The notes: generated by a model not told the origin, from the sequence alone. DNA of 64,000 nt from Flavobacterium azooxidireducens (GCF_023195775.1 NZ_CP096205.1:2482001-2546000), one strand, 5' to 3'. Counted from the stretch's first letter, positions 54,805-63,035 are shown. Program-made: numbers and translations.

Positions 54805-55644
54805 TTAGAATTCTACTTCAAAGAAAATGCTACTTGCTTCATTTGATTCGGTAACTGTTTCTCCTTTTAAAACATCATTGGAAGCGTTAACCAATTGAAG
54901 ATTAATTTTCCAATAACCAGTCATGGTTAATGATAATTTCCCGTGATAAAATTCATCAGAAGTTGATTGGGTTAAATCTACATTATTAGGTGAGCCGTGA
55001 TTTCCCATACTTGGCATTCTCGGATCAATTTTAAGTTTTAAGTCGTTTACAACAGGAAAACTCATCATATTTTCCATTCTAAAAACCCCAGCGACCATGT
55101 CATTTAGGGCTACTTTGGGTTGATGAGGTTCTATAAAGGCAACAATATATTTAACATTGTCAGTTCCTGTAAACGTATTAATTCTTCTTTTTGCAGAAGC
55201 AGGAACATCAATAACAGATATTGCTGAATATTCAGTTCCATCAATGGTATAATCTAGTTTTAAATCCCAATATTCTGTTGCATTTTGAGGCATTTGAAAA
55301 ACGATATAACCTTTATACAAAGTTCCTTCAGCTGTTGTTTTTTCAATAGTAGATTTCGGACAAGAGTGCGTCATCATCGTCATGTGCATCAAGGGCATCC
55401 ATTCAACAGAGGCATTTTTTATGTATTCATTCGTTGTGTTGTTTTTAATTCGTAAGGATATTTCATTATAACCTTGTTCAAGAAAACCGGCCGGAGAATA
55501 TAGTTCAATGGTATGTGTATCATTAGTGATTTCTTTGAATTTTGATAAACCTTCTAATTCATTAATAGTAACAGTTTCATCATCAGAAGAACAAGAAGTT
55601 AGCATAGCTAATGCAAAAACGAATAGTATTTTATATAGTTTCAT
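54805..55644 (-). CDS. Met/His-rich lipoprotein, probable copper carrier
   Basis: This 279-residue protein has a lipoprotein signal (LFVFALAMLTSCSSD) and two beta-rich domains of about 110 residues, which look like YtkA/FixH-type or copper-carrier folds. Each has a Met/His cluster: WMPLMHMTMMTHSCPKS in the first and DPRMPSMGNHGSPNN in the second. The pair of clusters in matching places suggests an internal duplication. Encoded between a copper-type receptor and the nos genes, it probably passes copper across the periplasm to the NosL/NosDFY system. The role is inferred from motif and context. Confidence 0.75.
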   Translation of the reverse strand: MKLYKILFVFALAMLTSCSSDDETVTINELEGLSKFKEITNDTHTIELYSPAGFLEQGYNEISLRIKNNTTNEYIKNASVEWMPLMHMTMMTHSCPKSTIEKTTAEGTLYKGYIVFQMPQNATEYWDLKLDYTIDGTEYSAISVIDVPASAKRRINTFTGTDNVKYIVAFIEPHQPKVALNDMVAGVFRMENMMSFPVVNDLKLKIDPRMPSMGNHGSPNNVDLTQSTSDEFYHGKLSLTMTGYWKINLQLVNASNDVLKGETVTESNEASSIFFEVEF

Positions 55645-55760
55645 TATAATTTTTAATTTGAGTTATAGAAATTGTAACCATCTGCTCAATAAATTGCATG
55701 AGTTGTTTTTCACCGATTTTGTTCGGCTAATGGTTAGGTTAAAGAAATAGTAATAGTGTT

Positions 55761-55778
55761 GGATTAAAAATTTAATCC
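55761..55778. repeat. Inverted repeat between the CNGKC and lipoprotein genes
   Basis: GGATTAAA and TTTAATCC flank two bases. It lies 34 bases past the stop of the gene at 55813 and about 115 bases upstream of the lipoprotein start. It could be an operator or weak terminator; no T run is present on the minus strand. Confidence 0.4.
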
Positions 55779-55812
55779 TTTTCTAAAAAATTTAAATACA
55801 AAAAAGAAAAAA

Positions 55813-56175
55813 TTATATAATGGGAGGATGAAAAACGGAAGTACTATTTAGTCGAAAGTATAGTTTTGAATAAAAATTAGAAACTGGTTCTTTTTCAACA
55901 AAAATGTTGTGAAAAGAATAGCTTGGTAACGATTCTAAAAATAAAAGTTCAATACTAAAATTACTTTTTGATTCATGGGAAGCCGGCGTGCTCTCTTCTG
56001 ATGCATTGGCTAACTCAGCTTTTAAATGACATTTGCCATTACATTCCAATTCCGGTTTTGCCTTGTTTTCACACAATTCTTTAGAAATATAATCATAATT
56101 CACCACATAATTCATCACCGGAAAAATAGGTCTGAATAAAAAGAAGAAGGTTACTATGGCTATAAAATATTTCAA
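55813..56175 (-). CDS. Small exported CNGKC-motif protein, probable metal-related
   Basis: This 120-residue protein starts with TTG at 56175 (MKYFIAIVTFFFLFRPIFP), giving a membrane or signal segment; the longer frame is unlikely. The next part has YISKELCENKAKPELECNGKCHLKAEL, with three cysteines and a His close together. The C-terminus, SVFHPPII, is also typical of a Bacteroidota family encoded near heavy-metal TonB receptors as I remember it. It is divergent from the cytochrome c-nosZ operon and shares an FNR-like palindrome with it. A copper-handling role is inferred. Confidence 0.7.
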   Translation of the reverse strand: MKYFIAIVTFFFLFRPIFPVMNYVVNYDYISKELCENKAKPELECNGKCHLKAELANASEESTPASHESKSNFSIELLFLESLPSYSFHNIFVEKEPVSNFYSKLYFRLNSTSVFHPPII

Positions 56176-56197
56176 AACGAGATAGTAATTTATTGTG

Positions 56198-56205
56198 CAA
56201 ATATA
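56198..56205 (-). promoter_or_regulatory. -7 element for the CNGKC gene
   Basis: On the minus strand TATATTTG fits TAnnTTTG exactly. Its distance from the centre of the palindrome at 56228-56243 is 30.5 bases. Confidence 0.55.
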
Positions 56206-56227
56206 AGGGTTAAAAAAACATGATTTG

Positions 56228-56243
56228 TATGATTGCAATCATA
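56228..56243. promoter_or_regulatory. CRP/FNR-type palindrome in the divergent nos promoter region
   Basis: TATGATTGCAATCATA is a perfect 16-base palindrome containing the TGATnnnnATCA core. It lies between divergent -7 elements at nearly equal distances, so one bound activator could drive both directions. Confidence 0.75.
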
Positions 56244-56264
56244 AATTTTCGAATAATTACGCTG

Positions 56265-56272
56265 GAAATTTG
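56265..56272 (+). promoter_or_regulatory. Probable -7 element of the cytochrome c-nosZ operon
   Basis: GAAATTTG matches TAnnTTTG at five of six fixed positions. It begins 29.5 bases from the centre of the upstream palindrome, exactly as at the ric promoter. Confidence 0.5.
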
Positions 56273-56297
56273 TGTCATAATTTTAACCTAAATTAAT

Positions 56298-56771
56298 ATG
56301 AACAAAATGTATTTATTAGCAGTTGGTTTGCTCTTATTCTTTTCGTGTGGAAAAGAAAAAACCAATGCTGGAGAAGACTTTACAAAGGCTTCTTCAACTG
56401 AAACCTCATCAGACCCATCTTCTTATGATCCAAAAAGAGGAGAAGGAAAATTTACCACAGTAGACTTGGGAACCGGTTTAGATGTAGCAATGGCTTCAGA
56501 AGGCGAAAAAGTGGCCGGCGTAAAATGTATGTCTTGCCATAAATTAACCGACGAACGTTTAGTAGGACCCGGTTGGAAGGGAGTTACCGAACGCAGAACT
56601 CCGGAATGGATTATGAATTTCTCAACGAATCCTGATCCAATGATAGACAAAGATCCAGAATTACAAGCTCAATTGGAATTGTGTTTGGTTCGTATGCCTA
56701 ATCAAGCTTTAACCGATGATGATGCCAGACATATTTTGGAATACATGCGTCAAAACGATGGTGTGAAATAA
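56298..56771 (+). CDS. Lipoprotein cytochrome c, electron donor to NosZ
   Basis: This 157-residue protein has a lipoprotein signal (LLAVGLLLFFSCGK), an acidic Ser/Thr-rich linker and a class I cytochrome c domain with haem motif KCMSCH and axial Met candidate in LVRMPNQALTDDDARHILEYM. In clade II nos clusters a c-type cytochrome commonly delivers electrons to NosZ, and nosZ starts 35 bases downstream. It is the first gene of the operon. Confidence 0.88.
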   Translation: MNKMYLLAVGLLLFFSCGKEKTNAGEDFTKASSTETSSDPSSYDPKRGEGKFTTVDLGTGLDVAMASEGEKVAGVKCMSCHKLTDERLVGPGWKGVTERRTPEWIMNFSTNPDPMIDKDPELQAQLELCLVRMPNQALTDDDARHILEYMRQNDGVK

Positions 56772-56806
56772 TTTTTAAAAATAAATTAATTATAAATCGA
56801 AAGTAT

Positions 56807-58783
56807 ATGAAATCAAGATTGTTAAAAATTACTTCTGCAGTAGTTTTGATTGCAGCATTTATGGGGTCTTGTAAACCTAAAAATACAAGTGATACAGTGA
56901 GTGGGGATGCAGCTCAAAAAGCATACGTAGCACCAGGTAAATATGACGAATTTTACAACTTTGTTTCCGGTGGATTCAGCGGACAATTAAGTGTGTACGG
57001 ACTTCCAAGCGGAAGATTGTTCAGAGTAATTCCTGTTTTTTCAGTTGATCCGGAAAAAGGATGGGGATATAGTGAAGAAACAAAACCTATGTTGAACACT
57101 TCACACGGATTTGTACCTTGGGATGATTTACACCACACAGAAATGTCTCAAACCAATGGAGAAGTAGATGGACGCTGGGTTTTTGGTAATGCCAACAATA
57201 CACCTCGTATTGCTCGTATTGATTTAAAAACATTTAAAACAGCTGAAATTATTGAGTTACCTAACAGCGGTGGAAATCACTCTTCTCCTTTTATTACAGA
57301 AAACACAGAATATGTGGTTGCCGGAACTCGTTTTAGTGTGCCCGGTGATTATGAAAATGGAGATGTGCCAATTAATACATACAAAGAAAATTACAAAGGT
57401 CACATTAGTTTTGTAAAAGTGGGTAAAGAAGGCGAAATGGATATTGCTTTTCAAATTATGACACCAGGTGTAAATTTTGACTTGTCGCACGCAGGTAAAG
57501 GCAAATCACACGGTTGGTTTTTCTTTTCTTGCTATAATACCGAACAAGCAAACACATTGCTGGAAGTAAATGCTTCGCAAAAAGATAAAGATTTTATCAT
57601 GGCTGTAAACTGGAAAAAAGCAGAAGAGTATGTAAAAGCAGGTAAAGGTAAAAAACAAAAAGTACGTTATGCTCATAACACTTGGGATGAACATACACAT
57701 ACTGCAAAATCAGAAATTAAAACAGAAGTTTTAGTTTTGGATGCTTCTGAATTAAAAGACATTTGCTACATGATTCCTTGCCCAAAATCGCCTCATGGTT
57801 GTGACGTAGATCCAACAGGGGAATACATTATTGGTTCAGGAAAATTAGCTGCTTTAATTCCGGTATTTAGTTATGATAAATTACAAAAAGCCATAAAAGA
57901 TAAAGCTTATGAAGGTGATTATGGCGGAATTCCGGTTCTAAAATATGAAGCTGTTTTACATGGAGAAGTTCAAAAACCGGGTCTAGGACCATTACACACC
58001 GAATTTGACGGAAAAGGCAATGCTTATACAACCATGTTCGTTTCTTCAGAAGTGGTGAAATGGGACATTAAATCACTAAAAGTGTTAGATAGAGTTCCAA
58101 CTTATTATTCTGTAGGGCACTTGTGTATTCCCGGTGGCGACAGTAAAAAACCATTTGGTAAATATTTAGTTGCTTATAACAAAATCACAAAAGATCGTTA
58201 TTTGCCTACCGGACCAGAATTGTGTCAAAGTGCTCAGATTTATGATATTAGTGGTGATAAAATGCAATTAATTTTAGATTTCCCAACCATTGGAGAACCG
58301 CACTATGCTCAAGCCGCACCGGCCGATTTAATTCGTAATAACGGACAGTTGAAATTCTATAAACTGGAAGACAACAAACACCCATATGCCGCAAAAGGTG
58401 AGAAAGAAGCTAAAGTGGTTCGTGAAGGAAACAAAGTGCACGTTTATATGACTTCTATGCGTTCGCATTTTGCACCGGATAATATTGAAGGTGTATTTTT
58501 AGGTGATGAGGTTTATTTCCACGTAACAAACTTAGAACAAGATTGGGATGTGCCACACGGATTTGCTGTAAAAGGTGCCGATAATGGCGAACTTTTAATC
58601 ATGCCGGGTGAAACCACAACTTTAAAATGGGTTCCGGACAGAGTGGGAACATTCCCATTCTACTGCACCGATTTCTGTAGTGCATTACACCAAGAAATGC
58701 AAGGATACATTCGTGTTTCTCCAAAAGGAGCTAATGTTCCTCTTCATTATAGCTTAGGAACAAATTTTCCGGCTGGTAAATAA
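56807..58783 (+). CDS. nosZ: Nitrous-oxide reductase, clade II type
   Basis: NosZ reduces N2O to N2 in the periplasm with two copper centres. The seven-bladed propeller that holds the CuZ site supplies His in DDLHHTEMSQ, GGNHSSPF, LSHAGKGKSHGW, KSPHGCDVDP, GPLHTEFD and VGHLCIPGGD. The C-terminal cupredoxin domain has the CuA motif YCTDFCSALHQEMQGY and the DVPHGFAVKG His. The leader (LLKITSAVVLIAAFMGSCKP) is of the Sec type, not Tat, which fits clade II, and ends in a lipobox-like GSC. The length is 658 residues. Confidence 0.97.
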   Translation: MKSRLLKITSAVVLIAAFMGSCKPKNTSDTVSGDAAQKAYVAPGKYDEFYNFVSGGFSGQLSVYGLPSGRLFRVIPVFSVDPEKGWGYSEETKPMLNTSHGFVPWDDLHHTEMSQTNGEVDGRWVFGNANNTPRIARIDLKTFKTAEIIELPNSGGNHSSPFITENTEYVVAGTRFSVPGDYENGDVPINTYKENYKGHISFVKVGKEGEMDIAFQIMTPGVNFDLSHAGKGKSHGWFFFSCYNTEQANTLLEVNASQKDKDFIMAVNWKKAEEYVKAGKGKKQKVRYAHNTWDEHTHTAKSEIKTEVLVLDASELKDICYMIPCPKSPHGCDVDPTGEYIIGSGKLAALIPVFSYDKLQKAIKDKAYEGDYGGIPVLKYEAVLHGEVQKPGLGPLHTEFDGKGNAYTTMFVSSEVVKWDIKSLKVLDRVPTYYSVGHLCIPGGDSKKPFGKYLVAYNKITKDRYLPTGPELCQSAQIYDISGDKMQLILDFPTIGEPHYAQAAPADLIRNNGQLKFYKLEDNKHPYAAKGEKEAKVVREGNKVHVYMTSMRSHFAPDNIEGVFLGDEVYFHVTNLEQDWDVPHGFAVKGADNGELLIMPGETTTLKWVPDRVGTFPFYCTDFCSALHQEMQGYIRVSPKGANVPLHYSLGTNFPAGK

Positions 58784-58793
58784 TTAAATTTAT

Positions 58794-58819
58794 GGGAGCA
58801 CCTGTTTCAGGATGCTCCC
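58794..58819 (+). terminator. Intercistronic hairpin after nosZ
   Basis: GGGAGCACCTG and CAGG-A-TGCTCCC form an 11-base-pair stem with a TTT loop and one bulged A. It starts 11 bases past the nosZ stop and ends 15 bases before the next ATG. There is no long T run, so it is more likely an RNA-stability or partial-termination element than a full terminator. Confidence 0.6.
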
Positions 58820-58833
58820 TTAATTCAAAAAAA

Positions 58834-59841
58834 ATGAAAACAGTAAAAATATCTTTACTTTCAAAAGTGCTACTTTTGATTGTAACAGGCTTGTTTTTGG
58901 GTTCGCTCTATTTTCCAATGTGGCAAATCGACTTAGATGCTCCACAATATCCGGAAGGTTTAAATTTAAAACTATATGCCAATAAAATTGGAGGTGATGT
59001 AGAAATTATCAACGGTTTAAACCATTACATTGGCATGGCTACTTTGCATACCGAAAACTTTATAGAGTTTAAAATTCTACCATACATAATTGGTTTTTTT
59101 GGTCTATTTGCTTTAGTATCGGCTTTAATTGCGAAAAGAAAATTTGTAACAGCTTTATTTATTTCGTTTATACTTTTCACCATTCTTGCCGGGGTCGATT
59201 TTTATCGATGGAACTATGAATACGGACACAATTTAGATCCCAATGCTGCGATTAAAGTACCCGGAATGTCTTATCAACCGCCACTAATTGGGTACAAACA
59301 ATTATTGAATTTTGGAGCTTATTCGGTTCCGGATATTGGTGGATGGATGTTAATTGGTAGCGGTTTGTTAATTTTTATTGTATTGACATTGGAATACAAA
59401 TGGTACAAGCGTTTTATGAAACCAAAAGCTGCTTTGTTACTAATGTCAATTTTTATTCTAACAGCTTGTAGTGGCAATGAGCCAAAACCAATTAAATTAA
59501 ATGTAGATGCATGCGAATTTTGCAAAATGCCGGTATCCGATGGAAAGTTCGGTGCAGAAATTCAAACTCAAAAAGGACGCCATTTTATGTTTGATGATAT
59601 ATCCTGTTTGGTGAAATACTGTGAAGAAAATGAAGCCACAAAAGTCAAAAGTTATTATGTGCATGATTACACACAGAATAATCAATTGATTGATGCTACT
59701 AAAGCTTTTTACATCAGTGGTGGCGACATCAATAGTCCGATGCATGGAAATATTGCCGCTTTTGCCACTTTTTCAGATGCTCAGAATTTTGGTGAGAAAC
59801 TAAAAGCCAAAGCCATTAGTTGGAATGAAATTATAAACTAA
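58834..59841 (+). CDS. nosL: Membrane protein fused to NosL copper chaperone
   Basis: This 335-residue protein has an N-terminal membrane part (helices at about 10-30, 85-105, 112-132 and 170-190, with a periplasmic loop after the first) and a C-terminal NosL domain with VDACEFCKMPVSDGKFGAEI, GRHFMFDDISCLVKYCEEN and INSPMHGNIAAF. NosL delivers Cu(I) to NosZ. The NosL half begins with its own lipoprotein-like signal, MKPKAALLLMSIFILTACSG, whose ATG at 59416 could start translation of a separate NosL. I choose ATG 58834, because the earlier ATG at 58792 lies within a hairpin. Confidence 0.85.
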   Translation: MKTVKISLLSKVLLLIVTGLFLGSLYFPMWQIDLDAPQYPEGLNLKLYANKIGGDVEIINGLNHYIGMATLHTENFIEFKILPYIIGFFGLFALVSALIAKRKFVTALFISFILFTILAGVDFYRWNYEYGHNLDPNAAIKVPGMSYQPPLIGYKQLLNFGAYSVPDIGGWMLIGSGLLIFIVLTLEYKWYKRFMKPKAALLLMSIFILTACSGNEPKPIKLNVDACEFCKMPVSDGKFGAEIQTQKGRHFMFDDISCLVKYCEENEATKVKSYYVHDYTQNNQLIDATKAFYISGGDINSPMHGNIAAFATFSDAQNFGEKLKAKAISWNEIIN

Positions 59842-59853
59842 AAGCTCTTTTTA

Positions 59854-61080
59854 ATGCGACTACTTTTCCTTTTACTGCTTTGTATTTCTTCCCTTCAAGC
59901 TCAAAAACTGGAAGTAGGAATCAATAAACCGTATAAAACGATCAAACAAGCTTTAAAAGCTTCGAAAGTTGGCGATACTGTGTTGGTTTACAAAGGAATT
60001 TACAAAGAAGGTAACCTTCGAATAGATAAAAAAATTGTTTTCCTAGGAAAAGATTTTCCGGTTTTAGACGGACAGAAAAAAGTAGAAGTCCTCTCGATTC
60101 ATGCAGATAGTGTAATTGTAAAAGGATTTAGAGTGATTAATTCCGGATTTGGAGCATTAGAAGATCCTTGTGGAATTAAAGTCTACAACAAATCTTTTGT
60201 AGTAATTGAAGGAAATCAACTGGATGATAATTTCTTTGGCATTTACATCCAAAACGGAAGAAATTGTATCGTTAAAAACAACACCATTATTGCTTACGGA
60301 AAGGAAGAGCAACAAATTGGAAACGGAATTCACGCTTGGAAAAGTAATGATTTGCAAATCATCGGCAACACAATTAAAGGTCATCGCGACGGAATTTATT
60401 TTGAATTTGTCTACGATTCTGTAATCTGGCGAAACATCGCAACAAATAATATTCGCTACGGATTGCATTTTATGTTCTCTTCTAATGATTCATATCTAAC
60501 CAATATTTTCAGAAATAATGGAGCGGGAGTAGCTGTAATGTTTTCTAAAAATGTCACGATGATCAATAATTATTTTGATGAAAATTGGGGAGCTTCTTCC
60601 TATGGACTTTTATTAAAAGAGATTTCAGACAGTTATATTCATTCCAACCATTTTAAAAATAATACATCCGGCATTTATATGGAAGGAACTAACCGCATCA
60701 AAATTGAAAAGAATGTCTTCCAAAGCAACGGTTGGGCCATGAAAATTCAAGCGAGTTGTATGGATAATGAAATTGTAAACAACAATTTTCAAGGCAATAC
60801 TTTCGACATGGGAACCAATGGAAGTTTGGTTTTAAACACGTTTAACAATAACTACTGGGACAAATATGAAGGCTATGATATCAACAAAGATGGTTTAGGC
60901 GATATTCCTTATCATCCGCTAAGTTTATTTGCAGTTTTGGTAGAAAAAAATCCCTCCGCCATGTTGTTGTTTCGAAGTTTTATGATTACGTTATTAGACA
61001 AATCCGAAAAAGTATTACCCAGCATCACACCCGATAATTTTGTAGACAAAGCACCACTGATGAAGCCCCTAAAATTATGA
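59854..61080 (+). CDS. nosD: NosD, periplasmic copper-site maturation protein
   Basis: This 408-residue protein has a signal peptide (LFLLLLCISSLQAQ) and a right-handed parallel beta-helix formed by repeats such as IQNGRNCIVKNNTI, SNDLQIIGNTIKGHRDGIYFE and SSNDSYLTNIFRNNGAG. It ends with the conserved NNYWDKYEGYDINKDGLGDIPYHP. NosD works with the NosFY ABC transporter to assemble the CuZ centre. It overlaps nosF by four bases (ATGA). Confidence 0.94.
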   Translation: MRLLFLLLLCISSLQAQKLEVGINKPYKTIKQALKASKVGDTVLVYKGIYKEGNLRIDKKIVFLGKDFPVLDGQKKVEVLSIHADSVIVKGFRVINSGFGALEDPCGIKVYNKSFVVIEGNQLDDNFFGIYIQNGRNCIVKNNTIIAYGKEEQQIGNGIHAWKSNDLQIIGNTIKGHRDGIYFEFVYDSVIWRNIATNNIRYGLHFMFSSNDSYLTNIFRNNGAGVAVMFSKNVTMINNYFDENWGASSYGLLLKEISDSYIHSNHFKNNTSGIYMEGTNRIKIEKNVFQSNGWAMKIQASCMDNEIVNNNFQGNTFDMGTNGSLVLNTFNNNYWDKYEGYDINKDGLGDIPYHPLSLFAVLVEKNPSAMLLFRSFMITLLDKSEKVLPSITPDNFVDKAPLMKPLKL

Positions 61081-61784
61081 TAGAAATTAAAAAATTAACT
61101 AAAAAATTTGGAAAGTTAAACGTGCTCAGCGATGTTTCACTTTCCTGTAAAAAAGGTGAATGTATTGCTTTAATTGGTCCAAACGGTTGTGGAAAAACAA
61201 CATTGATTAAAACTATTTTAGGAATGGTTTTACCAGACAGCGGCTCTATCGATTTTAATGAAAAAAGTATAGTTAAAGAATATCTATATCGTGAAAAAAT
61301 TGGATACATGCCTCAAATAGGACGATATCCAGACACAATGACCATTGGTGGTGTTATTGAAATGATTAAAGCAATCAGAAATTCTAATCAAGAATTAGAT
61401 CAAGAATTATGGCACAGTTTCGAGTTAGATAAAATGGCAGATAAGCAAATGCGTACGCTTTCAGGAGGAACCACACAAAAAGTAAGTGCAACATTAGCGT
61501 TTTTATTTAATCCTGATGTGTTGATTTTAGATGAACCTACTGCCGGTTTAGATCCATTAGCTTCTGAGATTTTGAAAGATAAAATCATCAAAGAAAAAGA
61601 AAAAGGAAAATTGATTTTAATTACCTCGCATTTGTTGAGTGAGCTAGACGATTTGGTCACCGAAATTATTTTTATGCAAGAAGGCAACATTCATTTTCAT
61701 AAAAAAGTAGCCGATTTGAAAACGGAAACCAGTGAAACGAAAATTTCTAAAGCCATTGCGAGTATTCTAAAACAGAAAAAATGA
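61077..61784 (+). CDS. nosF: NosF, ABC transporter ATPase for NosZ maturation
   Basis: This 235-residue ATPase has Walker A IGPNGCGKTTLIKTILG, the signature TLSGGTTQKVSATLAFLF, Walker B VLILDEPTAGLDP and the switch His in LITSHLLSELDDL. With NosY and NosD it forms the complex that supports copper-centre assembly in NosZ. It is joined to its neighbours by four-base overlaps on both sides. Confidence 0.95.
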   Translation: MIEIKKLTKKFGKLNVLSDVSLSCKKGECIALIGPNGCGKTTLIKTILGMVLPDSGSIDFNEKSIVKEYLYREKIGYMPQIGRYPDTMTIGGVIEMIKAIRNSNQELDQELWHSFELDKMADKQMRTLSGGTTQKVSATLAFLFNPDVLILDEPTAGLDPLASEILKDKIIKEKEKGKLILITSHLLSELDDLVTEIIFMQEGNIHFHKKVADLKTETSETKISKAIASILKQKK

Positions 61785-62548
61785 ACAGAATCATCAAAAT
61801 TATATTAACAGACATCTTAAAAAACAAAATTGTTTTAGTTTATACGATTGTTTTAAGTCTGTTGTCTTGGAGTGCTTTTGGTTTAGAAGACAATAGTGCC
61901 AAAGGACTGTTAACCATTTTAAATGTTATTTTGTTTACGGTTCCGTTAGTGTCTATTTTGTTCACAACCATCTATTTATACAACAGTTCCGAATTTATCG
62001 AATTACTATTGAGTCAACCCCTCAAACGAAATAAAATCTGGCAAAGTTTATTTTTTGGTTTGAGTGCTTCGATGGTTTTGGCTTTTTTTATCGGAGCAGG
62101 AATTCCGTTGTTAATCAATGCACCAAATTCTGTTGGATTGATGATGATTTTAGTGGGATGTTTGATTTCCGTAGTGTTTATTGCGTTGGCTTTTTTATGT
62201 TCTATTCTAACTCGCGATAAAGCAAAAGGAATTGGATTTGCCATATTAACTTGGTTGTATTTTGCGTTACTTTTTGATGGATTAGTATTGTTTTTATTGT
62301 TTCAATTGTCCGAATATCCTATTGAAAAAGCTATGGTAGCTGTCACGGCATTAAGTCCGATAGATTTAGCCCGAATCCAAATATTACTGCATTTAGATGT
62401 GTCGGCTATGATGGGTTATACCGGTGCTATTTTTAAAGATTTTTTCGGAACAACGGTCGGACTTTTTGCTTCCTTCGGATTGTTGGTACTTTGGGTGATA
62501 ATTCCGTTTTATTTCTCGTTACGAAAATTCATCCGAAAAGATTTGTAA
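61781..62548 (+). CDS. nosY: NosY, ABC transporter permease for NosZ maturation
   Basis: This 255-residue protein has six hydrophobic segments, beginning with IVLVYTIVLSLLSWSAFGL and ending with a helix near the C-terminus. It is of the ABC-2 type: LLLSQPLKRNKIWQSLFFGL and LSPIDLARIQILLHLDVSAMMGYTGAIF are typical for NosY. It overlaps nosF by four bases and is followed after 19 bases by the truncated hemoglobin. Confidence 0.94.
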   Translation: MNRIIKIILTDILKNKIVLVYTIVLSLLSWSAFGLEDNSAKGLLTILNVILFTVPLVSILFTTIYLYNSSEFIELLLSQPLKRNKIWQSLFFGLSASMVLAFFIGAGIPLLINAPNSVGLMMILVGCLISVVFIALAFLCSILTRDKAKGIGFAILTWLYFALLFDGLVLFLLFQLSEYPIEKAMVAVTALSPIDLARIQILLHLDVSAMMGYTGAIFKDFFGTTVGLFASFGLLVLWVIIPFYFSLRKFIRKDL

Positions 62549-62567
62549 TAACCTAATTTGCATTGTG

Positions 62568-62939
62568 ATGAAAAAAGATATACACAACCGAAATGACATT
62601 GTCAAATTAGTGGATACGTTTTACGAAAAAATAAAAACAGATCAAGTAATTGGTTTTTTGTTTAATGAAATTGCTCAAATTAATTGGGAAAATCATTTGC
62701 CTAAAATGTATGATTTCTGGGAAAACGTATTGTTTTTTACCGGAAACTTCGACGGAAATCCGATGCAAAAACACAAAGAATTGCATAACAAATGTCCGCT
62801 TTCGCGTACTCATTTTAATCATTGGAATGAAGTTTTCAGAAAAACAGTAGACGAACTTTTTGTAGGTGAAAAAGCCGAAGAAATTAAAATGAGAGCCAAG
62901 AATATTTCGGATGTAATTATGTATAAAACCATTCAATAA
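62568..62939 (+). CDS. Group III truncated hemoglobin
   Basis: This 123-residue globin has the conserved LVDTFYEKIKTDQVIGFLFNEI start, WENHLPKMYDFWENVLFFTG and the haem-pocket region KHKELHNKCPLSRTHFNHWNEVFRKTVDELF. Group III globins bind haem and are often linked to NO or oxygen chemistry. I choose the ATG at 62568 over the GTG three bases earlier. It is the last gene of the nos operon and probably protects the cell from NO. Confidence 0.93.
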   Translation: MKKDIHNRNDIVKLVDTFYEKIKTDQVIGFLFNEIAQINWENHLPKMYDFWENVLFFTGNFDGNPMQKHKELHNKCPLSRTHFNHWNEVFRKTVDELFVGEKAEEIKMRAKNISDVIMYKTIQ

Positions 62940-62963
62940 TTAAAATTCGAAAAAAAAGCTTAC

Positions 62964-62979
62964 TATGATTTGAGTCATA
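62964..62979. promoter_or_regulatory. CRP/FNR-type palindrome upstream of ric
   Basis: TATGATTTGAGTCATA matches the nos palindrome with one arm mismatch (AGTCAT for AATCAT). Its centre lies 29.5 bases before a TAnnTTTG element. Confidence 0.65.
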
Positions 62980-63000
62980 AATAGGAGGTTGTAAAGCTTT

Positions 63001-63008
63001 TATCTTTG
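63001..63008 (+). promoter_or_regulatory. -7 element of the ric gene
   Basis: TATCTTTG matches TAnnTTTG exactly, with a predicted start point near 63012 and the ATG at 63036. The upstream palindrome would be centred near -40.5, the classic place for an FNR-type activator. Confidence 0.55.
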
Positions 63009-63035
63009 ATAAATAATTTAAAAAAATAACTTCCA

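Noticed and set aside
58792..58833. Longer start of the NosL fusion at ATG 58792
   Set aside because: This start lies at the edge of a strong hairpin and adds residues that resemble neither a signal nor a membrane segment; ATG 58834 precedes the first helix directly.
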